Source of the DNA: Martinezella lusitana
Lineage (GTDB): Bacteria; Pseudomonadota; Alphaproteobacteria; Rhizobiales; Rhizobiaceae
Length of the DNA: 64,000 nucleotides
Assembly: GCF_900094565.1 (NCBI RefSeq)
Contig: NZ_FMAF01000014.1
Coordinates: forward strand, 87,237-151,236
Direction of reading: 5' to 3'
In this document: piece after piece, positions 42,717 to 50,993 of the stretch
How the letters are laid out: the number at the start of each line of letters is the position of its first letter
Position numbering within the stretch: the first letter of the stretch is position 1
Notes under the pieces: generated by a model
Database searches by the model: none
Told to the model about the DNA's origin: nothing
What the model saw: only the letters and a program-made list of their open reading frames with translations
Position numbers and translations under genes: made by a program

Positions 42717-44236
42717 TGACGATTCCGGTGAAGCCAAAGGCGCTGAGCTCTCATGAGGCGCGGGATTTCAAAATGCTGATCGACGGCCGGTGGCAGGCAG
42801 GCGATGCCAGGCCGATCGAGCGCATCGCCCCGAGCCACGGCGTCGTGGTCAGCCGCTTTCCGGCCGGCAGCAAGGCGGACGCCGAACGGGCGATCGCGGC
42901 CGCCCGCAAGGCGTTCGACAATGGTCCCTGGCCGCGAATGACGGCCTCCGAGCGATCAGCTGTTCTTCTGAGGGCCGCCGATCTTATCGCGGCGCGGTCA
43001 GAAGAGCTTGCCTATCTCGATGCGATAGAGGCCGGCAAACCGATCAGCCAGGTGCGCGGCGAGATCGCCGGCTCCGTTGATATCTGGCGCTATGCGGCGG
43101 CACTCGCGCGCGATCTGCATGGCGAAAGCTACAATACGCTCGGCGAGGGAACACTCGGTGTCGTTCTGCGCGAGGCGATCGGCGTCGTCTCCATCATCAC
43201 CCCCTGGAACTTCCCGTTCCTGATCGTCGGTCAGAAGCTTCCCTTCGCCCTGGCGGCCGGCTGCACGACAGTTGTCAAGCCATCCGAACTGACGTCGGGC
43301 TCGACGCTTGTCCTCGGCGAGATCCTGCAGGAGGCGGGCGTGCCGGACGGCGTGGTCAATATCGTCACAGGAACCGGCCCCGAGGTCGGCGCCGTCATGA
43401 CATCCCATCCCGACGTTGACATGGTGTCCTTCACCGGTTCCACCGGCGTCGGCAAGCTCACCATGACCAATGCGGCACAGACGTTGAAGAAGGTTTCGCT
43501 CGAGCTCGGCGGCAAGAACCCGCAGATCGTCTTCCCGGACGCCGATCTGGACGCCTTCATCGATGCCGCCGTTTTCGGCGCCTATTTCAATGCCGGCGAA
43601 TGCTGCAATGCCGGCTCTCGACTGATCCTGCACAAGAGCATTGCATCCGAAGTCGTCAAGCGCGTCGCCAATCTCACGCAGAATGTGAGGGTCGGCGATC
43701 CGCTGGATCCCAGCACGCAAGTGGGCGCGATCATAACGCCGCAACACTTTGACAAGATTGCCGGTTACGTCGCCAAGGCAAGGGACGGCGGTGCGGACGT
43801 GGCGCACGGCGGCGGCACTCTCGACCTTGGCATGGGGCAATTCATGGCGCCGACAATCCTGTCCGGTGTGACGCCGGATATGGCGGTTGCGCGCGAGGAA
43901 GTCTTCGGACCCGTTCTGTCGGTACTGACCTTCGAGACGACCGCCGAGGCGATAGAAATCGCGAATTCGATCGACTACGGCCTGTCGGCCGGCGTCTGGA
44001 GCCGTGACTTCGATACTTGCCTGACAATCGGCAGAAGAGTCCGTGCAGGAACCGTCTGGATGAACACGTTCATGGATGGTACCCCTGAGCTTCCGTTCGG
44101 CGGCTACAAGCAGTCCGGGCTCGGGCGCGAGCTCGGCCGCCACGCGGTGGAGGATTATACGGAGACCAAGACACTCAACATGCACGTCGGCAGCCGCACC
44201 AGCTGGTGGATGCCGCAGAAGGAAAAGCTGGCCTAG
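42716..44236 (+). CDS. NAD(P)+-dependent aldehyde dehydrogenase
   Basis: 506 residues. The start shares one base with the preceding stop (TGATG) and has AAGGGAGA 6 bases upstream. An ATG 6 bases earlier leaves no room for that site. ALDH motifs: TPWNFPFLIVGQKLPFALAA, KPSELTSGSTL, general base in LELGGKNPQIVF, catalytic Cys in NAGECCNAGSRL, and EEVFGPVLSVLTFE. The double Cys at the active site is seen in betaine/aminobutyraldehyde-like branches, but substrate cannot be fixed. It would oxidise an aldehyde released during substrate breakdown, perhaps by the DUF993 aldolase. Confidence 0.93.
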   Translation: MTIPVKPKALSSHEARDFKMLIDGRWQAGDARPIERIAPSHGVVVSRFPAGSKADAERAIAAARKAFDNGPWPRMTASERSAVLLRAADLIAARSEELAYLDAIEAGKPISQVRGEIAGSVDIWRYAAALARDLHGESYNTLGEGTLGVVLREAIGVVSIITPWNFPFLIVGQKLPFALAAGCTTVVKPSELTSGSTLVLGEILQEAGVPDGVVNIVTGTGPEVGAVMTSHPDVDMVSFTGSTGVGKLTMTNAAQTLKKVSLELGGKNPQIVFPDADLDAFIDAAVFGAYFNAGECCNAGSRLILHKSIASEVVKRVANLTQNVRVGDPLDPSTQVGAIITPQHFDKIAGYVAKARDGGADVAHGGGTLDLGMGQFMAPTILSGVTPDMAVAREEVFGPVLSVLTFETTAEAIEIANSIDYGLSAGVWSRDFDTCLTIGRRVRAGTVWMNTFMDGTPELPFGGYKQSGLGRELGRHAVEDYTETKTLNMHVGSRTSWWMPQKEKLA

Positions 44237-44270
44237 CCAGCGGAAGACTACGCCTGAGGAGGGCGGGGAA

Positions 44271-44297
44271 TAGATGCGAGAATGGGTCTCGCATCTA
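44271..44297 (+). terminator. Intercistronic hairpin before the sugar-binding-protein gene
   Basis: TAGATGCGAGA (44271-44281) pairs perfectly with TCTCGCATCTA (44287-44297) around a 5-base loop, 27 bases before the next start. It is followed by A-rich, not T-rich, sequence, so on this strand it is more likely an RNA-processing or stabilising element than a terminator. Confidence 0.55.
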
Positions 44298-44323
44298 AAA
44301 ATTGCAAAACTGGGAGGTTTTAA

Positions 44324-45586
44324 ATGCGTAAGTTTTTGACGACGACTGCAATGATCGCACTTGCAGTCGCGGGTGCCGGCGCGTCCGCTCGCGCCGCTGA
44401 TGTAAAAGAGGTGCAGATGCTGCACTGGTGGACATCCGGCGGCGAGGCTGCGGCGCTGAACGTGCTCAAGCAGGATCTTTCCAAGGAGGGATATGCCTGG
44501 AAGGATGTTCCGGTCGCCGGCGGCGGCGGTGACGCGGCCATGACGGCACTCAAGGCCATGGTTGCTGCCGGAAACTATCCGACGGCTTCGCAGATGCTGG
44601 GCTATACCGTGCTCGACTACGCCCAGGAAGGCGTCATGGGCGACCTGACCGCGACGGCCAAGAAGGAAGGCTGGGACAAGTCGGTTCCGAAGGCTCTGCA
44701 GAAGTTCGCCGTCTATAACGGCAAGTGGGTCGCAGCTCCGGTCAACGTTCACTCCGTCAACTGGCTCTGGATCAACAAGGCTGTCATGGACAAGATCGGC
44801 GGTAAGCAGCCGAAGACCTTTGCCGAGTTGATCGCGCTTCTGGACAAGGCAAAGGCGGCCGGCGTCGTTCCGCTCGCGCTCGGCGGCCAGAACTGGCAGG
44901 AAGCGACGATGTTCGACTCGATCGTCCTTTCGACCGGCGGCCCGGAATTCTACAAGAAGGCCTTCAACGACCTCGACGAGGCCTCGCTGAAGTCCGACAC
45001 GATGAAGAAGTCCTTCGACAACCTCGCCACGATCGTCAAATACGTCGACCCGAACTTCTCCGGCCGTGACTGGAACCTTGCGACCGCGATGGTCATAAAG
45101 GGTGACGCGCTCGTTCAGGTCATGGGCGATTGGGCCAAGGGCGAATTCGTCGCCGCCAAGAAAACCCCGGGGACAGACTACCTGTGCTACCGCTTCCCTG
45201 GCACGGAAGGCAGCGTGATCTACAACTCCGACATGTTCGGCATGTTCAACGTTCCTGCCGACCGCAAGGCCGCTCAGGTAGCACTTGCGACCGCAACGCT
45301 GTCGAAGAGCTTCCAGTCGGCCTTCAACGTCGTCAAGGGATCGGTTCCCGCCCGCACCGACGTTCCGGACACCGCCTTCGACGCCTGCGGCAAGAAGGGC
45401 ATCGCCGACCTGAAGGCCGCCAACGAAGGCGGCACGCTGTTCGGCTCGCTGGCCCAGGGTTACGGCGCTCCGCCGGCGATCGCCAATGCCTACAAGGACG
45501 TGGTCTCAAAGTTCGTCCACGGCCAGATCAAGACGTCTGACGAGGCCGTCAAGCAGCTCGTTCAGGCGATCGACGACGCCCGCTGA
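44324..45586 (+). CDS. Sugar ABC transporter substrate-binding protein, family 1
   Basis: 420 residues with a GGGAGG site. A signal peptide (MIALAVAGAGASARAA) is followed by a glucose/mannose-type family-1 fold: VQMLHWWTSGGEAAALNVLK, VAGGGGDAAMTALKAMVAAG, VHSVNWLWINKAVMDKIG, and ALGGQNWQEATMFDSIVLSTG. It resembles GtsA/XylF-like monosaccharide binders of Pseudomonas and rhizobia. Flanking hairpins on both sides suggest separate, higher expression. It delivers substrate to the two permeases that follow, and the ligand is probably a monosaccharide or derivative. Confidence 0.94.
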   Translation: MRKFLTTTAMIALAVAGAGASARAADVKEVQMLHWWTSGGEAAALNVLKQDLSKEGYAWKDVPVAGGGGDAAMTALKAMVAAGNYPTASQMLGYTVLDYAQEGVMGDLTATAKKEGWDKSVPKALQKFAVYNGKWVAAPVNVHSVNWLWINKAVMDKIGGKQPKTFAELIALLDKAKAAGVVPLALGGQNWQEATMFDSIVLSTGGPEFYKKAFNDLDEASLKSDTMKKSFDNLATIVKYVDPNFSGRDWNLATAMVIKGDALVQVMGDWAKGEFVAAKKTPGTDYLCYRFPGTEGSVIYNSDMFGMFNVPADRKAAQVALATATLSKSFQSAFNVVKGSVPARTDVPDTAFDACGKKGIADLKAANEGGTLFGSLAQGYGAPPAIANAYKDVVSKFVHGQIKTSDEAVKQLVQAIDDAR

Positions 45587-45599
45587 TCGGGTCGAGAAC

Positions 45600-45625
45600 G
45601 GCTTCCCCGCCCTGGCGGGGAAGCC
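45600..45625 (+). terminator. Hairpin after the sugar-binding-protein gene
   Basis: GGCTTCCCCG (45600-45609) pairs perfectly with CGGGGAAGCC (45616-45625) around CCCTGG, directly between binding protein and first permease. Same position as the hairpin at 5518-5546. It probably boosts the binding-protein level relative to the membrane components. Confidence 0.65.
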
Positions 45626-45663
45626 TCCGATAGCGAGCATATCATTGGGAGGAGATGGACCTC

Positions 45664-46611
45664 ATGAGCTCAGTTGCTACCACGGAACCGGTGTCGGCGC
45701 GGCGGCCCGCGGTTTCTCTACGCGCGCGCCTGCAAGATGCCCTGCCGAAGATCGTTCTTGCGCCGAGCTTCGCGATCACGCTTGTCTTCGTCTACGGCTT
45801 CATTCTCTGGACCGTCTATCTGTCCTTCACCAACTCCAAGACCTTTCCGTCCTATGCGTTGACCGGCCCGCGCGCCTATCAGCGGCTCTGGCGCTGGACG
45901 TTCGAAAGCGATCCGCCCTCGTCCTGGTATACCTCGATCGTCAATATGGGGATCTTCGGCTTCCTCTATATCTTCATCTGCCTGGCGCTTGGCCTGCTGC
46001 TGGCGATCCTGCTCGATCAGAAGATCCGCGGCGAGGGCGTGCTCAGGCCGATCTTTCTTTATCCGATGGCGCTTTCCTTCATCGTGACGGGTGTTGCCTG
46101 GAAATGGTTCCTGGACCCGGGTCTAGGCCTCGAGCAGACCTTGCATCAGTTCGGCTGGACGAGCTTCCATTTCGACTGGATCAAGAACAAGGATTTCGTC
46201 ATCTACACCGTCGTCATCGCCGGTGTCTGGCAGGCGTCCGGCTTCATCATGGCGATGTCCCTCGCCGGTCTGCGCGGCATCGACAGCGAGATCATGAAGG
46301 CGGCGCAGATCGATGGCGCCTCGCCCTTCCAGCTCTACCGTCGCATCATCATTCCGCTGCTAAGGCCGGTATTCCTGTCCGCTTTCATCGTGCTCGCGCA
46401 CATGGCGATCAAATCCTACGACCTTGTGGTGGCGCTGACATCGGGCGGCCCCGGCGGCTCGGCCTGGCTGCCCTCCAACTTCATGTATGAATATACCTTC
46501 AAGCGCAATGAAATGGCCGTTGGTTCGGCCAGCGCCGTGATCATGCTGATGACCATCTCGGCGATCATCGTTCCCTATCTCTACTCCGAACTGAAGGAGA
46601 AGGCGCGATGA
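45664..46611 (+). CDS. Sugar ABC transporter permease 1 (UgpA/MalF type)
   Basis: 315 residues from the second ATG (MSSVATTEP), which has GGGAGGAG 9 bases upstream. The ATG 9 bases earlier abuts that site. Six membrane segments beginning IVLAPSFAITLVFVYGFILW. The EAA coupling loop is MKAAQIDGASPFQLYRRIIIP. The long first periplasmic loop is typical of the MalF/UgpA side. It pairs with the next permease, with which its end overlaps by 4 bases. Confidence 0.93.
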   Translation: MSSVATTEPVSARRPAVSLRARLQDALPKIVLAPSFAITLVFVYGFILWTVYLSFTNSKTFPSYALTGPRAYQRLWRWTFESDPPSSWYTSIVNMGIFGFLYIFICLALGLLLAILLDQKIRGEGVLRPIFLYPMALSFIVTGVAWKWFLDPGLGLEQTLHQFGWTSFHFDWIKNKDFVIYTVVIAGVWQASGFIMAMSLAGLRGIDSEIMKAAQIDGASPFQLYRRIIIPLLRPVFLSAFIVLAHMAIKSYDLVVALTSGGPGGSAWLPSNFMYEYTFKRNEMAVGSASAVIMLMTISAIIVPYLYSELKEKAR

Positions 46612-47555
46612 GCTCCGTTGTTTCTCCTGCCGTCGGGCTGGCGCATGGCGGCAATCGCGGCCGATGGATCGGCCGTGTCGTGATCTACGGCCTGCTGCTG
46701 CTCTTTGCTCTCTTCTATCTCGCGCCGCTCTTCGTGATGCTGGTCACCTCGTTCAAGACCATGGACGAGATCCAGAACGGCAACATGCTGGCCCTGCCGC
46801 AGTCTCCCACCTTCGACCCATGGCTGAAGGCATGGGGCGAAGCCTGCGTCGGCCTCACCTGCGCCGGCATCAAGGGCTATTTCTGGAATTCCATCAAGAT
46901 GGTCGTGCCGGCGGTGGCGATCTCGACGATCTTCGGCGCCTTGAACGGCTACGTGCTGACCAAGTGGCGCTTTCCGGGCCATACGCTGGTGTTCGGCTTG
47001 ATGCTGTTTGCCTGCTTCATCCCGTTCCAGTCGGTGCTGCTGCCGATGGCGACGATCCTCGGCGCTCTCGGGCGCTTCGGCGTGACGCTGCAGGATGCGA
47101 CGGGTTTCAGCTTCGGCTTCGGCAATTCGACGGTCAACCTGGTCTTCGTTCACGTCGTCTACGGTCTCGGCTTCACCACGCTGTTCTTCCGGAACTACTA
47201 TGAAGCCTTCCCGACCGAACTGGTGCGGGCAGCGCAGGTCGATGGCGCGAGCTTCTTCCAGATCTTCCGCCGCATCATGCTGCCGAATTCCCTGCCGATC
47301 ATCGTCGTGACGGTCATCTACCAGTTCACCAACATCTGGAACGACTTCCTGTTCGCCTCGGCCTATGCGGGAACCGGTGATTCCATGCCGATGACGGTGG
47401 CGCTCAACAATGTCGTCAACACCTCGACCGGCGTGGTCGAATACAACGTCAACATGGCCGCCGCCATGATTGCCGCCGTCCCCACGCTCATCGTCTACAT
47501 ACTCGCTGGCCGCTACTTCGTGCGCGGTCTGATGGCGGGCGCTGTCAAAGGATAA
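46608..47555 (+). CDS. Sugar ABC transporter permease 2 (UgpE/MalG type)
   Basis: 315 residues. Six membrane segments (first VVIYGLLLLFALFYLAPLFV), the family motif VTSFKTMDEIQNGNMLALP after it, and the EAA loop ELVRAAQVDGASFFQIFRRI. This is the MalG-side half of the importer, translationally coupled to the first permease and followed after 5 bases by the ATPase gene. Confidence 0.93.
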   Translation: MSSVVSPAVGLAHGGNRGRWIGRVVIYGLLLLFALFYLAPLFVMLVTSFKTMDEIQNGNMLALPQSPTFDPWLKAWGEACVGLTCAGIKGYFWNSIKMVVPAVAISTIFGALNGYVLTKWRFPGHTLVFGLMLFACFIPFQSVLLPMATILGALGRFGVTLQDATGFSFGFGNSTVNLVFVHVVYGLGFTTLFFRNYYEAFPTELVRAAQVDGASFFQIFRRIMLPNSLPIIVVTVIYQFTNIWNDFLFASAYAGTGDSMPMTVALNNVVNTSTGVVEYNVNMAAAMIAAVPTLIVYILAGRYFVRGLMAGAVKG

Positions 47556-47560
47556 TCGCT

Positions 47561-48676
47561 ATGGCTTTTCTTGAAATTTCCGGACTGAAGAAGCGCTATG
47601 GCGCACTCGATATCCTGAAAGGCATCGACCTCGAGCTTGAGAAGGGTGGCTTTCTGGTTCTCGTGGGACCGTCCGGTTGCGGCAAGTCCACGCTGCTCAA
47701 TACCATCGCCGGCCTGGAGGCGATCAGCGAGGGTGACATCCGCGTCGACGGGCGTTCCATCGCCGGTCTGCATCCCTCCAAGCGCGACATCGCCATGGTG
47801 TTCCAGAGCTATGCGCTCTATCCGAACATGACGGTGGCCGGCAACATCGCCTTCGGCATGGAGATGCGCGGCGTGCCCGCCGAAGAGCGCAAGAAGGCGA
47901 TCGACGAGGTCGCCAAGGTCCTGCAGATCAGTCATCTGCTCGATCGGAAGCCGAGCCAGCTCTCGGGCGGCCAGCGCCAGCGTGTCGCCATGGGCCGCGC
48001 CCTGGTGCGCGATCCCAAGCTGTTCCTCTTCGACGAGCCGCTGTCCAATCTCGATGCCAAGCTTCGCGTCGATATGCGCACGGAGATCAAGCGCCTGCAC
48101 GCGCGGATGAAGACGACCATCGTTTATGTGACGCATGACCAGATCGAAGCCATGACGCTGGCGACAAAGATCGCCGTTCTCAAGGACGGCGTTCTGCAGC
48201 AGTTCGGCTCGCCGGCGGAAATCTACAACAATCCGGCCAATATGTTCGTCGCCGACTTCATGGGATCGCCCGCCATGAACCTGCTTTCCGGAACGATCGA
48301 GAAGGGAAACACCGGGCTTTCCGTCTCGCTTGCGCGCGCGGATGGCGAGCCGATCAGACTGCCGATCGCTGCGGGCCGCGAGCAGCTGGAGGCGCATGCC
48401 GGACGTGCGATCGTCTTCGGCATTCGCCCCGAGGCGCTGACCGATCCGGACGGCGCCGATCGCAATGCGAAGACGGTGGCCGAAAATGATTGCCTGATCG
48501 AGGTGGTCGAGCCGGCGGGCTCCGACACATTCGCCGTCATCAAGCTCGGCGGCAAGGAGGTCGTCGCCCGGCTGCGTGCGGATGCACGCATCCAGGCAGG
48601 CCAGCACGCACGCCTCGCCTTCAATCTCGACAAGGCTGTTTTCTTCGATCCGCAAAGCCAGATGCGGATTGCGTGA
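47561..48676 (+). CDS. Sugar ABC transporter ATP-binding protein (UgpC/MsmX family)
   Basis: 371 residues. Walker A GPSGCGKST near 37, Q-loop MVFQSYALYPNMTV, signature LSGGQRQRV, Walker B LFLFDEPLSNLDAKLR, switch His YVTHDQIEAM, then a C-terminal TOBE/OB domain (residues about 240-371, with VFGIRPEAL) that in this family contacts regulators. A single ATPase gene serves the permease pair as a homodimer. Completes the importer. Confidence 0.94.
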   Translation: MAFLEISGLKKRYGALDILKGIDLELEKGGFLVLVGPSGCGKSTLLNTIAGLEAISEGDIRVDGRSIAGLHPSKRDIAMVFQSYALYPNMTVAGNIAFGMEMRGVPAEERKKAIDEVAKVLQISHLLDRKPSQLSGGQRQRVAMGRALVRDPKLFLFDEPLSNLDAKLRVDMRTEIKRLHARMKTTIVYVTHDQIEAMTLATKIAVLKDGVLQQFGSPAEIYNNPANMFVADFMGSPAMNLLSGTIEKGNTGLSVSLARADGEPIRLPIAAGREQLEAHAGRAIVFGIRPEALTDPDGADRNAKTVAENDCLIEVVEPAGSDTFAVIKLGGKEVVARLRADARIQAGQHARLAFNLDKAVFFDPQSQMRIA

Positions 48677-48697
48677 GACGGCATCAGAGATATCGAC

Positions 48698-50203
48698 ATG
48701 AGCAAAACACCTGACATCGTCATCATAGGTTCGGGCGTCGGTGGCTCGACGGTCGCGGCCGGACTGGCGGCGACGGGAGCCGAGATCCTGATCCTCGAGG
48801 TCGGCGATCATATCGCCGATCGTCCCGAAAACCGGGACCAGAGGGCGATCTTTCAACGGGGCCATTTTCGCCCGAAGGAGACCTGGTACGAGGCCGGCGG
48901 CGCCGGCTTCAATCCGGGAAACTATTACAATGTCGGTGGCAATTCAAAGTTCTATGGGGCGGTCCTCGTCCGTTACCGCAGGGAAGACTTCGAGGAGATA
49001 CAGCATCGCGAGGGTGTGTCTCCCGCCTGGCCGTTCTCCTATGACGTGCTGGAACCCTGGTACAGCCGCGCCGAGCGCATGTATCAGGTTCGGGGACGCC
49101 TCGGCGAGGATCCGACCGAACCAAATCATTCGCTCGGCTATGATTTCCCGCCGGTTCCCGACGAGGCGCCAATCGCCGACGTCAGGGCGCGGCTGAAGGA
49201 AAAGGGCCTCCATCCCTATTCTCTGCCGTTGGGCATCGATCTCGAGGCCTGGCTTGCCAAGGCCAAGACGCCCTGGGATGCCCATCCGAATTCGCATGAC
49301 GGCAAGATGGATGCTGAAACGGTGGCCCTTGCCGTTGCCCTGAAGCACGGCAATGTCCGCCTTCAGACGGGTGCGCGGGTAACAAGGCTCGAAGCTGCGG
49401 CGGACGGCAGGATCGCCAGCGTTGTCTACCAGATGAACGGTGAGCAGATCAGGCTTTCACCCAAGCTCGTCATCCTGTCCGCCGGCGCGGTGCAATCGGC
49501 GGTGCTTCTCTTGCGCTCGGCCAATGACCGGCACCCGAAAGGGCTGGCGAATTCGTCCGACCAGGTCGGACGGAACTTCATGAACCACAATTCCTCGGCG
49601 GTGATCGGCGTGTCGCCGACCTATCGCAACACCTCCGTCTACCAGAAGACCTTCGGCTTCAATGATTTTTATCTCTCCGACGGAAATGGCGGCCCGCCCC
49701 TCGGCAATGTTCAGCTGTTGGGCAGGATTTCCGCCAAGGTACTCAAGGGTTCGCTGCCGAAGGTGCCGGAGTGGGTGCTCGGACAGATGACGAACCGGGC
49801 GATCGATTTCTATGCGATGAGCGAGGATATGCCGAACCCGGAAAGCCGTGTCATGATCGATGGCGATCGCATCGTCCTGCAATGGCAGCGCACCAACTGG
49901 GACGCCCATCTCGCACTGGTCGCCAAGCTCAAGGACATACTGAAATCCATCGGTTTTCCGCTCGTGCTCTCGCGTCCCTTCGACAAGCGTACGCCGTCCC
50001 ATCAATGCGGCACGGTCCGGATCGGCAATGATCCGGCGAGCGCACCGCTCGACATCTATTGCCGTGCCTATGACCATCCGAACCTCTTTGTGGTCGACGC
50101 GAGCTTCCTGCCGACCTCGGCAGCCGTGAACCCAGCGCTCACAGTTGCCAGTCAGGCTCTGCGCGTCGCCGATCACATCGCATCCAAGGACCTGAACGCA
50201 TGA
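48698..50203 (+). CDS. GMC-family FAD-dependent oxidoreductase (sugar-oxidase-like)
   Basis: 501 residues. The FAD-binding Rossmann motif GSGVGGSTVAAGLAATGAEI lies at about 8-27, a long insert carries WYEAGGAGFNPGNYYNVGGN, and the C-terminal GMC signature HQCGTVRIGNDP precedes FVVDASFLPTSAAVNPALTV, providing the His/Asn active-site pair. No signal peptide or Tat motif, so it is cytoplasmic. GMC enzymes of this branch oxidise sugars or alcohols, often at C2 or C3. It lies just after the importer in the LacI operon and is coupled to the SDR gene by a 4-base overlap. Confidence 0.9.
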   Translation: MSKTPDIVIIGSGVGGSTVAAGLAATGAEILILEVGDHIADRPENRDQRAIFQRGHFRPKETWYEAGGAGFNPGNYYNVGGNSKFYGAVLVRYRREDFEEIQHREGVSPAWPFSYDVLEPWYSRAERMYQVRGRLGEDPTEPNHSLGYDFPPVPDEAPIADVRARLKEKGLHPYSLPLGIDLEAWLAKAKTPWDAHPNSHDGKMDAETVALAVALKHGNVRLQTGARVTRLEAAADGRIASVVYQMNGEQIRLSPKLVILSAGAVQSAVLLLRSANDRHPKGLANSSDQVGRNFMNHNSSAVIGVSPTYRNTSVYQKTFGFNDFYLSDGNGGPPLGNVQLLGRISAKVLKGSLPKVPEWVLGQMTNRAIDFYAMSEDMPNPESRVMIDGDRIVLQWQRTNWDAHLALVAKLKDILKSIGFPLVLSRPFDKRTPSHQCGTVRIGNDPASAPLDIYCRAYDHPNLFVVDASFLPTSAAVNPALTVASQALRVADHIASKDLNA

Positions 50204-50979
50204 CAGACAAGGTTGAACGGCCGGTCGCGGTCATCACCGGAGGACGGAGGGGCATTGGCCTCGGCATAGCGACCGCGCTCGCAAAGGCCGGTTACAGCAT
50301 CGTCATTACCGGCATCGGACCCGAGGAGACCGCTGACGAGGTGATCACCGGGCTCAAGGCTCTTGGCGGTGATGCATTCTACATTCAGTCCGATCTGTCC
50401 GATGTCGGAAAGCATGACGCAACCGTCCACGCCATTCTGGGGCGCTTTGGCCGCATCGATTGCCTCGTCAACAATGCCGGCATGGCCGCGGTCGTGCGCG
50501 GCGATTTTCTCGAGCTGCTGCCCGAGAATTTCGATGCGATCCTGGCGACCAATCTCAAGGGCACCGTTTTCTTCACCCAGGCTGTGGTCAAGGCGATGCT
50601 GGTGTCAGGCAGTCGCTCGCACCCGCGCTCGATCATTAACATCACGTCCGTATCGGCGGAGGCGAGCTCACCCGAACGACTGGATTACTGCATCAGCAAG
50701 GCCGGGCTTGCCGCCTTTTCGCAAGGGCTCGCCTTGCGTTTCGCCGAATCCGGCATCGCCGTCTTCGAAGTCCGCCCCGGCATCATCCGCACGGACATGA
50801 CCGCAGGCGTCAGCTCCAAATACGACACTCTGATCGAGGGCGGGCTGGTGCCGATGAAACGGTGGGGCGAAGCAGAGGACATCGGCAGGATCTGCGCCGC
50901 GCTCGCCTCCGGCGACTTCGCTTTCGCCACCGGCACGGTGATCGATGCGGATGGCGGTCTGTCCATTCCCCGTTTGTAG
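50200..50979 (+). CDS. Short-chain dehydrogenase/reductase (3-ketoacyl-ACP-reductase-like)
   Basis: 259 residues. Classical SDR: TGGRRGIGLGIATALAK nucleotide motif, DCLVNNAGMA, catalytic Ser in NITSVSAEASS, and YCISK with catalytic Tyr and Lys, ending in a C-terminal GTVIDADGG segment. It is annotated FabG-like by sequence, but its place between two GMC oxidoreductases in a sugar-import operon argues for oxidation or reduction of a sugar-derived hydroxyl or keto group. Confidence 0.92.
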   Translation: MTDKVERPVAVITGGRRGIGLGIATALAKAGYSIVITGIGPEETADEVITGLKALGGDAFYIQSDLSDVGKHDATVHAILGRFGRIDCLVNNAGMAAVVRGDFLELLPENFDAILATNLKGTVFFTQAVVKAMLVSGSRSHPRSIINITSVSAEASSPERLDYCISKAGLAAFSQGLALRFAESGIAVFEVRPGIIRTDMTAGVSSKYDTLIEGGLVPMKRWGEAEDIGRICAALASGDFAFATGTVIDADGGLSIPRL

Positions 50980-50993
50980 ACAGGATTTGAGAT

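Noticed and set aside
42998..44752. Long minus-strand open frame opposite the aldehyde dehydrogenase and binding-protein genes
   Set aside because: It spans two well-supported plus-strand genes and the hairpin between them. No recognisable protein features.
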